Assembly: GCF_000333395.1 (NCBI RefSeq)
Contig: NZ_BADA01000145.1
Location: 1-56,401, forward strand
Length of the DNA: 56,401 nucleotides
Direction: 5' to 3'
Origin: Microbacterium sp. B19
GTDB lineage: Bacteria > Actinomycetota > Actinomycetes > Actinomycetales > Microbacteriaceae
A program made the position numbers and the translations under genes. Below are positions 1-8,129 of this stretch, piece by piece. The notes beneath the pieces are model-generated. The model saw only the letters and a list, made by a program, of their open reading frames with translations, was not told the origin of the DNA and searched no databases. Each line of letters begins with the position of its first letter. The first letter of the stretch is position 1.

Positions 1-10
1 GCGCCCGCCT

Positions 11-283
11 TCAGTTGCCGCGGTACGGGTCGGAGCCCGGCGCGGTGTCGTCGCTCGTCGTGACGCGGAGGGTGCCGTTCAGCTTCCACGTCGCGCGGGG
101 AGCGTCGGGGCCGATGTCGCGCGGCACCTCGACGGTCATGTCGACGAACGAGTAGTTGACCGCCGCGCCGCGGCCGGTGAGGTACGACCACATCTCGCGG
201 CCGAGGTCGGTCCAGTCCGTGATCGAGTGGCCCTCGGGGCCGGTGGAGTTCGCGAACGGGTCGGTGGTGGTGGTTTCGGACAT
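11..283 (-). CDS. Small hypothetical protein
   Basis: A 90-residue soluble protein that I do not recognise. It begins MSETTTTDPF, is acidic and Thr/Ser-rich at the N-terminus, and ends in a beta-rich stretch (YSFVDMTVEVPRD, WKLNGTLRVTT). No signal peptide or membrane segment is visible. The ATG at 283 is preferred over an upstream in-frame start because AAAGGACTGGGACG precedes it with good ribosome-binding spacing. It is transcribed away from a nested palindrome at 390-463 that separates it from the catabolic cluster. Confidence 0.7.
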   Translation of the reverse strand: MSETTTTDPFANSTGPEGHSITDWTDLGREMWSYLTGRGAAVNYSFVDMTVEVPRDIGPDAPRATWKLNGTLRVTTSDDTAPGSDPYRGN

Positions 284-389
284 CGTCCCAGTCCTTTCGG
301 TGTTCGGGGGCACCAGGCTCCCACCGGGCCGAATCACGCACGGAGGGATTGCGTTCCGGGGCGAGTTGCGGGATAACCCGCCGCCTCAG

Positions 390-463
390 TCCGCGAGACT
401 GCATCCGCCTGACGAAACCACTGCAGCCTGCAGTGGACTTGTCAGGCGCGTGCAGTCTCGGCG
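390..463. repeat. Nested palindromic repeat, copy 1
   Basis: Three nested perfect inverted repeats: an outer arm CGAGACTGCA at 394-403 with TGCAGTCTCG at 451-460; a middle arm GCCTGAC at 407-413 with GTCAGGC at 441-447; and an inner arm CCACTGCAG at 418-426 with CTGCAGTGG at 428-436 around one C. The core is 67 bp. The flanking TCCG and GCG are shared with two more copies at 6883-6956 and 16652-16725. It lies between the end of the dehydrogenase operon (491) and the next minus-strand gene, so it could form a terminator hairpin. Confidence 0.9.
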
Positions 464-490
464 TCACCGGACACCGCTCGCCCGGCCCGC

Positions 491-1432
491 TCAGCCCACC
501 TCGTCCCACAGCGGCGTGAGGGCCATGAGGCGGGCGTCGCGCCAGCGGACCCGTGCGTCCCAGTCCTCGAGCGGCAGCGCCGCGCGACGCTCGGCGGCGA
601 CGCGGGCGACGAGCTCGGGCGTCCACGGGTCGTGCTGTCCTCGCTCGGCGCCCATACGGGCGTACGACTCCCCCATCCGCTCGGCGTGGGCCGCGATGCC
701 GCCGCGCACGTTGAGGTCGCTCGTCTCGAACGGGCCGATGATGCTCCACCGGCGGCCCAGGCCGCTCCGGACGACCTCGTCGACGTCGGCGGCATCCACG
801 ATCCCGTCCCGCACCAGGCAGTAGGCCTCGCGCAACAGCGCGCCCTGCAGCCGGTTGAAGACGAAGCCCTCGATCTCGCGCCGCAACACGACCGGACGCA
901 GGCCCACGGAGCGGTAGATCGCGGCGGCCCGGTCGACGGTTCCGGATGCCGTGACGGGAGCGGGGACGACCTCGATCACGGGCAGCAGGTACGGGGGGTT
1001 GCCCGGATGCCCCACGACCACGCGTGCGGCGACGTCCGGCGCCAGGCCCGCGGCGAGCACCGACGGAGCGATCGCCGACGTCGAGCTCGCCAGCACCGCA
1101 TCGGAGGGAGCCACCGCCGCGAACCGCGCCAGCACCTCGCGCTTGAGGTCGGCCCGCTCGGGGGCGCACTCCTGCACGAGTTCCGCGTCGCGCGCGGCCG
1201 TCGCGGCATCCGTATGCCATCCGATCCGCGCCGCGACGACGGGAGGCTCCTCGTCGAGGAGCCCCGCGTCGGCGAGCAGCCGCAGCCGCGCCTCGACGTC
1301 CGCGCGACCGCGGTCCAGCGCGGCGTCGTCGATGTCGAACACGGCAACGGTGCGGCCGGCCCGGGCGAAGAGCACCGCGAACGCGACGCCGATCGCGCCC
1401 GACCCGACGATCGCGATGGGCCGAGTGCTCAC
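491..1432 (-). CDS. 3-hydroxyacyl-CoA dehydrogenase family protein (lambda-crystallin/L-gulonate dehydrogenase-like)
   Basis: About 313 residues. An N-terminal Rossmann domain carries GSGAIG at residues 10-15 for NAD binding. The family motif HPGNPPYLLPVIEVV begins near residue 142 and holds the catalytic His. The short length and HPxNPP motif fit the single-domain lambda-crystallin/L-gulonate 3-dehydrogenase branch better than long fatty-oxidation enzymes. The GTG at 1432 is chosen because it forms a GTGA overlap with the stop of the alcohol dehydrogenase, as at the previous junction; another GTG at 1441 is possible. Last gene of the three-gene dehydrogenase operon. The substrate is probably a hydroxy acid or its CoA ester from the pathway, which is inference. 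Confidence 0.85.
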   Translation of the reverse strand: MSTRPIAIVGSGAIGVAFAVLFARAGRTVAVFDIDDAALDRGRADVEARLRLLADAGLLDEEPPVVAARIGWHTDAATAARDAELVQECAPERADLKREVLARFAAVAPSDAVLASSTSAIAPSVLAAGLAPDVAARVVVGHPGNPPYLLPVIEVVPAPVTASGTVDRAAAIYRSVGLRPVVLRREIEGFVFNRLQGALLREAYCLVRDGIVDAADVDEVVRSGLGRRWSIIGPFETSDLNVRGGIAAHAERMGESYARMGAERGQHDPWTPELVARVAAERRAALPLEDWDARVRWRDARLMALTPLWDEVG

Positions 1433-2700
1433 TCGCCCCACCAGTCGCGATCGGCGGCGTGCCCGCGGCGGAGGATCTCGAGCACCGCCTCACGGGTCAG
1501 CTCGCGCGGGTTGTTCGCGGTGAGGCGGGTGGCGAGCAGCGCCTGATCGGCGACGAAGCCGAAGTCGTCGGGCGACAGGCCGAGGGTCGCGAGATCGGTC
1601 GGCGCGCCCAGCGCCCGCAGCAGTCCCTCGACGGCGCGGATGCCCTCGCGCGCCCGCTCCTCGTCGCTCGCGGACGCGTCGCCGGCACCGAGGAGCCGCG
1701 CGATCTCGGCGAACTCCGCGATCCGGCTCGGCAGGTTGTACCGCATCACCCAGGGCAGCAGCGCGGCGACTCCGAAGCCGTGCGGCGTGTGGGTCAGGTT
1801 GCCGATCGGCGACTGGATCGCGTGGGCTCCCGCGGTGCCCGCGGTGTTGATCGCCATGCCCGCGCAGTACGACGCGAACATCGTGTCGGTGCGCGCGGAC
1901 AGGTCGGACCCGTCCGCCGCGACGGCCGGCAGCGACCTGCCGAGCAGCGACAACCCTTGCCGCGCGTACACGTCGGTCAGCACGTTCTTCCCCGCGTAGA
2001 GCTTGGTCGCGAGTTCCTCCGGGGTGGGGTTCTTCGCGCGACCCGTGAACGCCTCGACCAGGTGCGACAGGGCGTCGGCGCCCGTCGCGGCGGTGAGTCC
2101 GGGCGGGCAGGTGAGGGTGAGCTCGGGGTCGATGACCGCGACCGTGGCCTCGAGGTGGGGGCTCGCGACGCCGACCTTCATGCCCCGCTCACCGTCGAAG
2201 ACGACCGAGATGCAGGTGACCTCGGCGCCCGTGCCGCCCGTGGTCGGCACGGTGACGACCGGGACGCCCGGACCCGGGACGAGGAACTCGCCGTAGTAGT
2301 CGCGGACATCGCCGCCGTTCGCGAGCACGACCGCCGAGACCTTGGCGAGGTCCAGGCACGACCCGCCGCCGACGCCCACGATCACGTCGATCGGCACGGA
2401 GCGGTAGCGCTCCGCGACCTCCATCACGTTCTCGCGCGGGAGCTCGGCCTCGGTGCGGTCGAACACCTCGACCTCGACGCCCGCGGCGCGCAGGCCGTCC
2501 GCGATCTCGCGGAATTCGGTACTGGATGCCATCCGCTCATCGGTGACGAGGAGGGCGTGGCGGCCGATCTCGGCGACCACGCGCGGCAGCTGGCGGCGCT
2601 GCCCCGGCCCGAACAGGACCGAGCGCGGCTGCCGCAGCAGCCCGAGCGCGAGGTCGTTGTCGGTGCGGACGGGGGCGGGCAGGACGGTGGTGTCGCTCAC
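1429..2700 (-). CDS. Iron-containing alcohol dehydrogenase
   Basis: 423 residues, the normal length for the Fe-ADH (group III) family. The NAD-binding GGGS lies at residues 111-114. Downstream are the TTGGTGAE motif and the metal-ligand regions GADALSHLVEAF, AGAHAIQSP and THTPHGFG. The GTG start overlaps the aldehyde dehydrogenase stop as GTGA, so translation is coupled. Family members oxidise 4-hydroxybutyrate, 1,3-propanediol or omega-hydroxy acids. Next to an SSADH-like ALDH and within reach of a lactone-forming BVMO, oxidation of an omega-hydroxy acid to the semialdehyde is the most economical assignment, but this is inferred from context. Confidence 0.88.
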   Translation of the reverse strand: MSDTTVLPAPVRTDNDLALGLLRQPRSVLFGPGQRRQLPRVVAEIGRHALLVTDERMASSTEFREIADGLRAAGVEVEVFDRTEAELPRENVMEVAERYRSVPIDVIVGVGGGSCLDLAKVSAVVLANGGDVRDYYGEFLVPGPGVPVVTVPTTGGTGAEVTCISVVFDGERGMKVGVASPHLEATVAVIDPELTLTCPPGLTAATGADALSHLVEAFTGRAKNPTPEELATKLYAGKNVLTDVYARQGLSLLGRSLPAVAADGSDLSARTDTMFASYCAGMAINTAGTAGAHAIQSPIGNLTHTPHGFGVAALLPWVMRYNLPSRIAEFAEIARLLGAGDASASDEERAREGIRAVEGLLRALGAPTDLATLGLSPDDFGFVADQALLATRLTANNPRELTREAVLEILRRGHAADRDWWGE

Positions 2701-4190
2701 GAGAGGGCTCCTTCTTCGTCGACGGTGACGGCCAGGTACTTCGGCTCGAGGAATTCGTAGATGCCGTCCTGTCCGCCTTCGCGGCCCAGGCCGGACGCCT
2801 TCACACCGCCGAACGCGGCGGCGGGATCGGCCATGATCCCGCGGTTGATGCCCACCATGCCGAAGTCGAGTCGCTCGGCGACGGCGAACGCGCGGGACAG
2901 GTCGCGCGTGAAAACGTAGGCGGCCAAACCGTACCGGGTGTCGTTGGCGAAGCGGATGGCATCCGCCGTGCTCTCGGCACGGTAGATCGCGGCGATCGGG
3001 GCGAACAGCTCGCGGTGGCAGACGTCGCTCTCGCGGTCGTGCACCTCGAAGACGGTGGGTTCGAAGAAGTACCCGTCGCCGTCGATCGCGCGACCGCCCG
3101 CGAGCAGCGTCGCGTCGATGCGCTCGAACTCCGCGACCAGGTCGGCGACACCATCGCGCTGGCGGGCCGAGATGATGGGGCCGACGTCGGTTCCGGCGTC
3201 GAAGCCGCTCCCGACGCGCAGCGCCTTCGCGAGGGTCACGAAGCGCTCGATGAACGCGTCGGCGACCCTCTCGTGCACGATGATCCGGTTCGCCGCGACG
3301 CACGCCTGACCGGCGTTGCGGAACTTCGCCACGATCGCCTGCGCGGCGGCGGCCTCGACGTCCGCGTCGTCGAGCACGACGAACGGTCCGTCGCCGCCGA
3401 GCTCCATCGAGGCGTTGACGATTCCGGGCGCAGCCTGGCGCAGCAGCGTCGACCCGACCTCGGTGGAGCCGGTGAAGCTCACCTTCCGCAGCCGCGGGTC
3501 GGCCATCACCTCGGCCGAGATCGTCGACGACGACGTCGTGTGCACGAGGTTCACGACGCCGGGCGGGAAGCCGGCCTCGGTCAGAACCGACACGAACAGC
3601 GCGCACGTGAGCGGCGTCTCGCGCGCCGTCTTCACCACGGTGGTGCATCCCGCCGCGAGCGCCGCGCCGGCCTTGCGCGCGATCATCAGCAGCGGGAAGT
3701 TCCACGGAGTGATGAGCAGCGTCGGGCCCACCGGCTGGTGGGTCGTGACGATCCGGTATCCGCCGCGCGATCCGTGAGCGAACGAGCCGTGCAGGTGCGC
3801 GATCTGCTCGGTGTACCAGAGGAAGAAGTCGGCGCTGAGCTGGAACTCCGCCCGCGACTCGGCGAGCGGCTTGCCGCTCTCGAGCGTCATGATCTCGGCG
3901 ATGGCATCCCCTCGTTCGAGGAGCAGCCGGTGCGCGCGGGAGAACAGGTTGGCCCGGTCGCGCGGAGGGACGGCGGCCCACGCGGCTTGCGCGGCGGCCG
4001 CGGCATCCAGCGCCGCTTTCCCGTCCGCGGCGGTGCCGTCGGCGACGCGCGCGATCTCGATTCCGGATGCCGGGTCGTACACCGCGAAGTCTCCGTCACC
4101 GGCGCGCCACTCGCCGTCGATGAAGAGATCCAGGGGCACGGAATGCCCGCGCAGAGTCGCCGTTCGCGACGGCGGAGCGAGAGTGGTCAT
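2697..4190 (-). CDS. Aldehyde dehydrogenase, succinate-semialdehyde dehydrogenase-like
   Basis: 497 residues, full length for NAD(P)-dependent ALDH. Visible landmarks are TPWNFPLLM near 161, the cofactor-fold motif FTGSTEVG near 239, the general-base Glu263 in ELGGDGP, and the nucleophile Cys297 in NAGQACVAANR. The NAGQ-C-ANR environment resembles GabD-type semialdehyde dehydrogenases. The ATG at 4190 is preceded by AAAGGATC. First gene of the dehydrogenase operon and divergent from the GntR regulator. Likely oxidises the semialdehyde made by the downstream Fe-ADH to a dicarboxylic acid; chain length cannot be read from sequence. Confidence 0.9.
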   Translation of the reverse strand: MTTLAPPSRTATLRGHSVPLDLFIDGEWRAGDGDFAVYDPASGIEIARVADGTAADGKAALDAAAAAQAAWAAVPPRDRANLFSRAHRLLLERGDAIAEIMTLESGKPLAESRAEFQLSADFFLWYTEQIAHLHGSFAHGSRGGYRIVTTHQPVGPTLLITPWNFPLLMIARKAGAALAAGCTTVVKTARETPLTCALFVSVLTEAGFPPGVVNLVHTTSSSTISAEVMADPRLRKVSFTGSTEVGSTLLRQAAPGIVNASMELGGDGPFVVLDDADVEAAAAQAIVAKFRNAGQACVAANRIIVHERVADAFIERFVTLAKALRVGSGFDAGTDVGPIISARQRDGVADLVAEFERIDATLLAGGRAIDGDGYFFEPTVFEVHDRESDVCHRELFAPIAAIYRAESTADAIRFANDTRYGLAAYVFTRDLSRAFAVAERLDFGMVGINRGIMADPAAAFGGVKASGLGREGGQDGIYEFLEPKYLAVTVDEEGALS

Positions 4191-4296
4191 CGTTGATCCT
4201 TTCCGGAATCGTCATCTCGTATTACGGTAATAGCGACACCCGCCGTCGCACGGCGAGTGTCTCGATGTGAGACAGCTCCCGAAAGGCCGGTCGCCC
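4191..4296. promoter_or_regulatory. Divergent promoter region with GntR-type operator candidate
   Basis: The 106-bp gap between the divergent ALDH and GntR genes contains the perfect 11-bp palindrome ATTACGGTAAT at 4221-4231. It is AT-rich in an otherwise GC-rich neighbourhood and centrally placed, as expected for a GntR/FCD autoregulatory operator. Assignment to this regulator is inference. Confidence 0.55.
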
Positions 4297-5004
4297 ATGC
4301 CCGTCATCGAACGGCACGCCGCTCCCCTGCGTCAGCAGGTGCTGCTGCTCCTGCGCGACGAGATCCTGGAAGGACGCCGCGCGCCCGGCGAGCGCCTCCG
4401 CGAGAACGACCTGTGCGCCGCGTACGGCGTCTCCCGCACCGTCATCCGCGAGGTCCTGCGCCAGCTCGAGAGCGAGAGCCTCATCTCGGTCCTCCCCGGC
4501 CGCGGCCCGATCGTGGCGGTGCTCACCAAGCGCGAGATCGAGTCGCTGTACGAGGTCCGCGCCACCCTCGAGGGCCTCGCCGCGGCCCTGTTCGCGCGGC
4601 GCGCGAGCCCCGCCGACTGCGCCCGCCTCATCGACCATCACGCCGCGATGACCGCGGAATACCTGCACGGCACGCTCGCGAGCCGGGAAGAGAGCAAGTC
4701 GCAGTTCTACCGGATCCTGCTGGCCGGAGCCGACAACGACGTCCTCTCCGACCAGCTGGCCGGAGTCCACACCCGCATCGGCCTCTTCCGGCGCTATGCC
4801 TTCCTCGACGACGCCCGCGTGGCGCAGTCGTTCGACGAGCTGACCGCCATCGTCCACGCCGCGGCGGTCGACCGCGATCCGGTCGCCGCGCGGGCCACGA
4901 GCGAGCACCACATCGAGCTCGCCGGACGCCTCGCCGTGCTCGAGTACGAGCGACGCGTCACCCCCGACGGCGGGCTCGTGCACCTCGACGAGGTCGCCGT
5001 ATGA
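4297..5004 (+). CDS. GntR family transcriptional regulator, FCD-type
   Basis: 235 residues. An N-terminal winged helix (roughly residues 10-75) contains GERLRENDLCAAYGVSRTVIREVLRQL, the classic GntR helix-turn-helix. An all-helical FCD effector domain follows (about 85-220), starting at EIESLYEVRATLEGLAAALF. The ATG at 4297 is chosen because GAAAGG sits at the right spacing; an upstream GTG at 4267 lacks this. It is divergent from the ALDH operon and probably represses it until a pathway acid binds. FCD ligands are usually small carboxylates. Confidence 0.9.
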   Translation: MPVIERHAAPLRQQVLLLLRDEILEGRRAPGERLRENDLCAAYGVSRTVIREVLRQLESESLISVLPGRGPIVAVLTKREIESLYEVRATLEGLAAALFARRASPADCARLIDHHAAMTAEYLHGTLASREESKSQFYRILLAGADNDVLSDQLAGVHTRIGLFRRYAFLDDARVAQSFDELTAIVHAAAVDRDPVAARATSEHHIELAGRLAVLEYERRVTPDGGLVHLDEVAV

Positions 5005-5098
5005 GCGCCGAGCGGCCCATTCCCCCGCGACCACGAGTGGGGTACTCTCAGCGCACCCGACAGCCCGCCCATCGCATCCGGATCCTCTGATCCGCATC

Positions 5099-5118
5099 GA
5101 CGGGCGAGCGAGCCCGTC
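5099..5118 (+). other. Hairpin before the AcoR-like gene
   Basis: GACGGGC (5099-5105), a 6-nt loop, then GCCCGTC (5112-5118) make a perfect 7-bp stem just upstream of the ribosome-binding site. No T-run follows, so it could be a weak intergenic terminator of the GntR gene or a leader structure of the next gene. Confidence 0.45.
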
Positions 5119-5137
5119 CTCGACGAAGGAGTCGAAG

Positions 5138-6859
5138 ATGACCACAGCCTCCGCGCGCCTCATCGAGCAGGCGAAGAACGAAATCCTCAGCGCCACGTCC
5201 GCGACGGCCGCCCTCCGCCCCGACCTCGTGACCTCGTGGCAGCGTTCCAAGGACGCCCTCGGCTCGCCCGATCGCATCCGCGACGTGCCGCAGGTCGGTC
5301 TCGACCTGCTCGACAGCCACCTCCTGGAGATGTTCCAGGCCCCGCTCGCGCGCGTCTCCGACGAACTGGACGGCACCGGCCTCGGGCTGCTGCTCGCCGA
5401 TTCGGAGGGCCGCATCCTCCAGCGGTGGACCCACGACCGCGCCGCCGCCGAACACCTCGACCGTCTCGGCACGGTCCGCGGTGCCGTGCTGTCCGAGGAG
5501 ACCGTCGGCACCAACGGCGTCGGCACCGTCGCCGCCACCGGCCGCAGCGTCCAGATCACCGGCAATGAGCACTTCGCCGAGTTCTACCGCTCCGCGGTGT
5601 GCACCGGCAGCCCCGTGCGCCACCCGCTGACCGGCCGCCTGCTCGCGGTCGTGACCCTCTCCACGCGCATCACCGAACGCCCCGAGCTCCTGCGTCCCCT
5701 CACGCACTCGATCGCCGCGCAGCTCGGCCAGCACGTGATGGATGCCGAGCGCCCGGCCGCCCGCACCATGCTCGCCGCGTTCCTCGCCGCCTCCCGTGTC
5801 CAGCAGGGGCCGGTCGTGGCGCTCGGCCCGGACGGGCTGCTGATGCAGAACCAGCGGGCGTCCCGCCTGTCCACCGCGGACATGGCCCTCGTACAGCGCC
5901 TGTGCGCCGAGGACTCCCGCGGTGGCCGCGTCAACGTCGAACTCTCGACGGGCCACGCCGACGTGCAGGTCACCCGGCTGCAGGACGGTGCCGGCAGCGT
6001 CGCCGTCGTGAACGTCGGAGAACGCCCCGTCACCCACGGCGGCTTCGGCCCGCTGCGCCCGGCGCTGGCGGGCCGGTCGACCGAGTGGCTCGCGGTCGCG
6101 CAGACCGTGGCCCGGCACCGCGAAGCCCGCACTCCCCTGCTGATCGCCGGTGAACCCGGCACCGGCAAGACCTCCCTCGCTCTCGGGCTGCCGCACCGTC
6201 CGGGCGCGGCGCGCGCGGCCACGGTCGTCGACGCGGCCGAACGCCACGTCCTCGGCTCCCGCCGCTGGCTCCACCGCCTGTCGGAGCGACTCGCCGCCGG
6301 CGCGCCCGTGGTGGTCAAAGGCATCCAGACCCTGGATCCGGGCTCGCTGTCGGGAATGGTGTCGCTCATCGACTCGACGCCCACGCGGGGTGCGGTCCTG
6401 CTCACGCTGTCGGTCGCCGACCGCGCCGAGGCTGGCTCGTTCGCGACGCGCGTCGGCTCCCCCACGACGTGGGTCCCCGCGCTGCGGGACCGGACGGGTG
6501 ACGTCGGCCCGCTGTGGCGCGCCCTCGCCGACCACGCCGCGCCGTCCGCACACCTCGAACCGACCCGCGACGCGCTCGCCGCCCTCGAGGCCCACGCGTG
6601 GCCGGGGAACATCGTGGAACTGCGGAACGTCATCGAGCAACTCGCGCTGAGCGGCCGTCGCGGCTCGATCGGCGCGGCGGATCTGCCGATGTCGGTCCGC
6701 GGCGCGCGGTCGATGACGATGATCGAGCGGGCCGAGCTCGAAGCGATCCAGCGCGCGCTGCAGGAGGCGGGCGGCAACCGGTCGCGCGCCGCCGAGATCC
6801 TCGGCCTCTCCCGCGCCACGGTGTACCGCAAGATGAAGACGTACCGCCTGACGGCCTGA
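5138..6859 (+). CDS. AcoR-like GAF-AAA-Fis transcriptional regulator lacking the sigma-54 contact loop
   Basis: 573 residues. The N-terminal half is a GAF-type sensor (about residues 70-210, including EETVGTNGVGTV, a hallmark of AcoR/DhaR proteins). A shortened AAA+ domain has Walker A GEPGTGKT at 338-345. The C-terminal Fis HTH ends with NRSRAAEILGLSRATVYRK. The GAFTGA loop that contacts sigma-54 is absent, matching actinobacteria, which generally lack sigma-54. It therefore probably acts as a conventional activator of the catabolic and transport operons. Start ATG has a GAAGGAG ribosome-binding site. The family typically senses small alcohols, ketones or dihydroxy compounds. Confidence 0.85.
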   Translation: MTTASARLIEQAKNEILSATSATAALRPDLVTSWQRSKDALGSPDRIRDVPQVGLDLLDSHLLEMFQAPLARVSDELDGTGLGLLLADSEGRILQRWTHDRAAAEHLDRLGTVRGAVLSEETVGTNGVGTVAATGRSVQITGNEHFAEFYRSAVCTGSPVRHPLTGRLLAVVTLSTRITERPELLRPLTHSIAAQLGQHVMDAERPAARTMLAAFLAASRVQQGPVVALGPDGLLMQNQRASRLSTADMALVQRLCAEDSRGGRVNVELSTGHADVQVTRLQDGAGSVAVVNVGERPVTHGGFGPLRPALAGRSTEWLAVAQTVARHREARTPLLIAGEPGTGKTSLALGLPHRPGAARAATVVDAAERHVLGSRRWLHRLSERLAAGAPVVVKGIQTLDPGSLSGMVSLIDSTPTRGAVLLTLSVADRAEAGSFATRVGSPTTWVPALRDRTGDVGPLWRALADHAAPSAHLEPTRDALAALEAHAWPGNIVELRNVIEQLALSGRRGSIGAADLPMSVRGARSMTMIERAELEAIQRALQEAGGNRSRAAEILGLSRATVYRKMKTYRLTA

Positions 6860-6882
6860 CGGTCGGTATCCGGTATCCGGTA

Positions 6883-6956
6883 TCCGCGAGACTGCATGCC
6901 GCTGACGAAACCGCCGCAGGCTGCAGTGGGTTTGTCAGGCGGATGCAGTCTCGGCG
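6883..6956. repeat. Nested palindromic repeat, copy 2
   Basis: The 67-bp core at 6887-6953 has outer arms CGAGACTGCAT and ATGCAGTCTCG, 11 bp and perfect. The middle and inner arms differ from copies 1 and 3 in a few bases (inner left arm CCGCCGCAG). It lies exactly between the convergent ends of the AcoR-like gene and the ABC permease gene, so it could terminate both. The rest of the 211-bp gap (6860-7070) holds only GC-rich sequence. Confidence 0.9.
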
Positions 6957-7070
6957 AAACGGCCCCGCCCGCCCCCACCCGCCGCCTGCGCCCGCCTGGG
7001 CCGCAGCCACGGCACGCGGAAGGGCGGAGGCACCCGACGCACCTCCGCCCCGTCCCGCACCCGTCCCGGG

Positions 7071-8129
7071 TCAGGACTCCCGCGCCATCCGCCGCACGGC
7101 ACGGCGCCGCACGAGCACCGGCACGAACTCGCGGATCACCACGACCAGCACGAGCACGATCGCCTGGGTCAGCAGCTGCAGCGCGTCGGGCCAGCCGACC
7201 GAACGCAGCAACTGTCCGAGTTGCGTGAGGAACAGCGCGGCCACCGCCGTCGCCGCGATCGAGGAGATGCCGCCGGTGAGGGCCGTGCCACCGAGAACCA
7301 CCGCGGCCACCGTCGGCAGCAGGTATTGGTCGCCGAGAAACAGCGCAGGGGTCTTCGTGTAGCCCGCGAGCAGCACGCCGGCGGCGCCGTAGCAGAGGCC
7401 CGCGAACCCGTAAGCCGCGATCTGGTACACCCGCACCCGTACCCCGACGACGGCCGCGGCGGGTTCGCTGACCCCGACCGCGGTGAGACGTCGGCCGATG
7501 ATCGAGCGCTGGGTGACCACGGCCGCGACGGCGATGACCACGATCGCGATGAGGGCCGTGTTCGGGATGCCGAGCGTGCGGGCGAGCGCGAAGCGGTTCA
7601 GCTCGTCGGCTGCCCCCGAGGGCGTGCCGTTCGCGATCGAGAACACCGTGCCGAGGAGCACGGCGTTCATCCCCAGGGTCGCGACGAGCGGCATGATCCG
7701 GAGGCCCGCGACGATCGCGCCGTTGAAGAGCCCGAAGACGCCCGGGAGCACCACCGCGGCGACGACCGCCGGCCACACGCCCCAGCCGTATTGCTGCGGC
7801 AGGGCCGTCGCGAGAACCGCGGCGAGCGCGATCATGCCCGGCACCGACAGGTCGAGCCCGCGCTGCTGCACGATGAGCGTCTGCCCGGCGGCGGCGATCG
7901 CGAGCACGGACGCGAAGGGGAGCATCGACAGCAGGGGCGCGGCATCCAGGCTCCCCGGTGCGATGACCGGACTCACGAGGAACAGCGCCGCGGTCGCGAC
8001 CGTGATCGGCACCCAGCTGCCGGCGAGCGCCCTCCGCCATACGGCTTCGGCCGAGCGCCCGGTCGGGGGGACGGGGAGCGAGGTGGTGGTGGTCTCCGGC
8101 GCGGAGCGCGGAGTGTCGATCCGGGTCAT
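7071..8129 (-). CDS. Sugar-type ABC transporter permease (RbsC-like)
   Basis: 352 residues with about nine hydrophobic segments. It belongs to the branched-chain/monosaccharide permease family: it contains GQTLIVQQRGLDLSVPGMIAL and the GGTALTGGISSI loop, the counterpart of the GG.SL.GG EAA-like motif. An N-terminal cytoplasmic extension of about 35 residues is Thr/Pro-rich. The start overlaps the fused ATPase-permease stop as ATGA, so translation is coupled. It would form the second half of the membrane channel with the permease domain of the preceding gene. Imported substrate unknown; context favours a cyclic alcohol or related compound rather than a sugar. Confidence 0.88.
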   Translation of the reverse strand: MTRIDTPRSAPETTTTSLPVPPTGRSAEAVWRRALAGSWVPITVATAALFLVSPVIAPGSLDAAPLLSMLPFASVLAIAAAGQTLIVQQRGLDLSVPGMIALAAVLATALPQQYGWGVWPAVVAAVVLPGVFGLFNGAIVAGLRIMPLVATLGMNAVLLGTVFSIANGTPSGAADELNRFALARTLGIPNTALIAIVVIAVAAVVTQRSIIGRRLTAVGVSEPAAAVVGVRVRVYQIAAYGFAGLCYGAAGVLLAGYTKTPALFLGDQYLLPTVAAVVLGGTALTGGISSIAATAVAALFLTQLGQLLRSVGWPDALQLLTQAIVLVLVVVIREFVPVLVRRRAVRRMARES

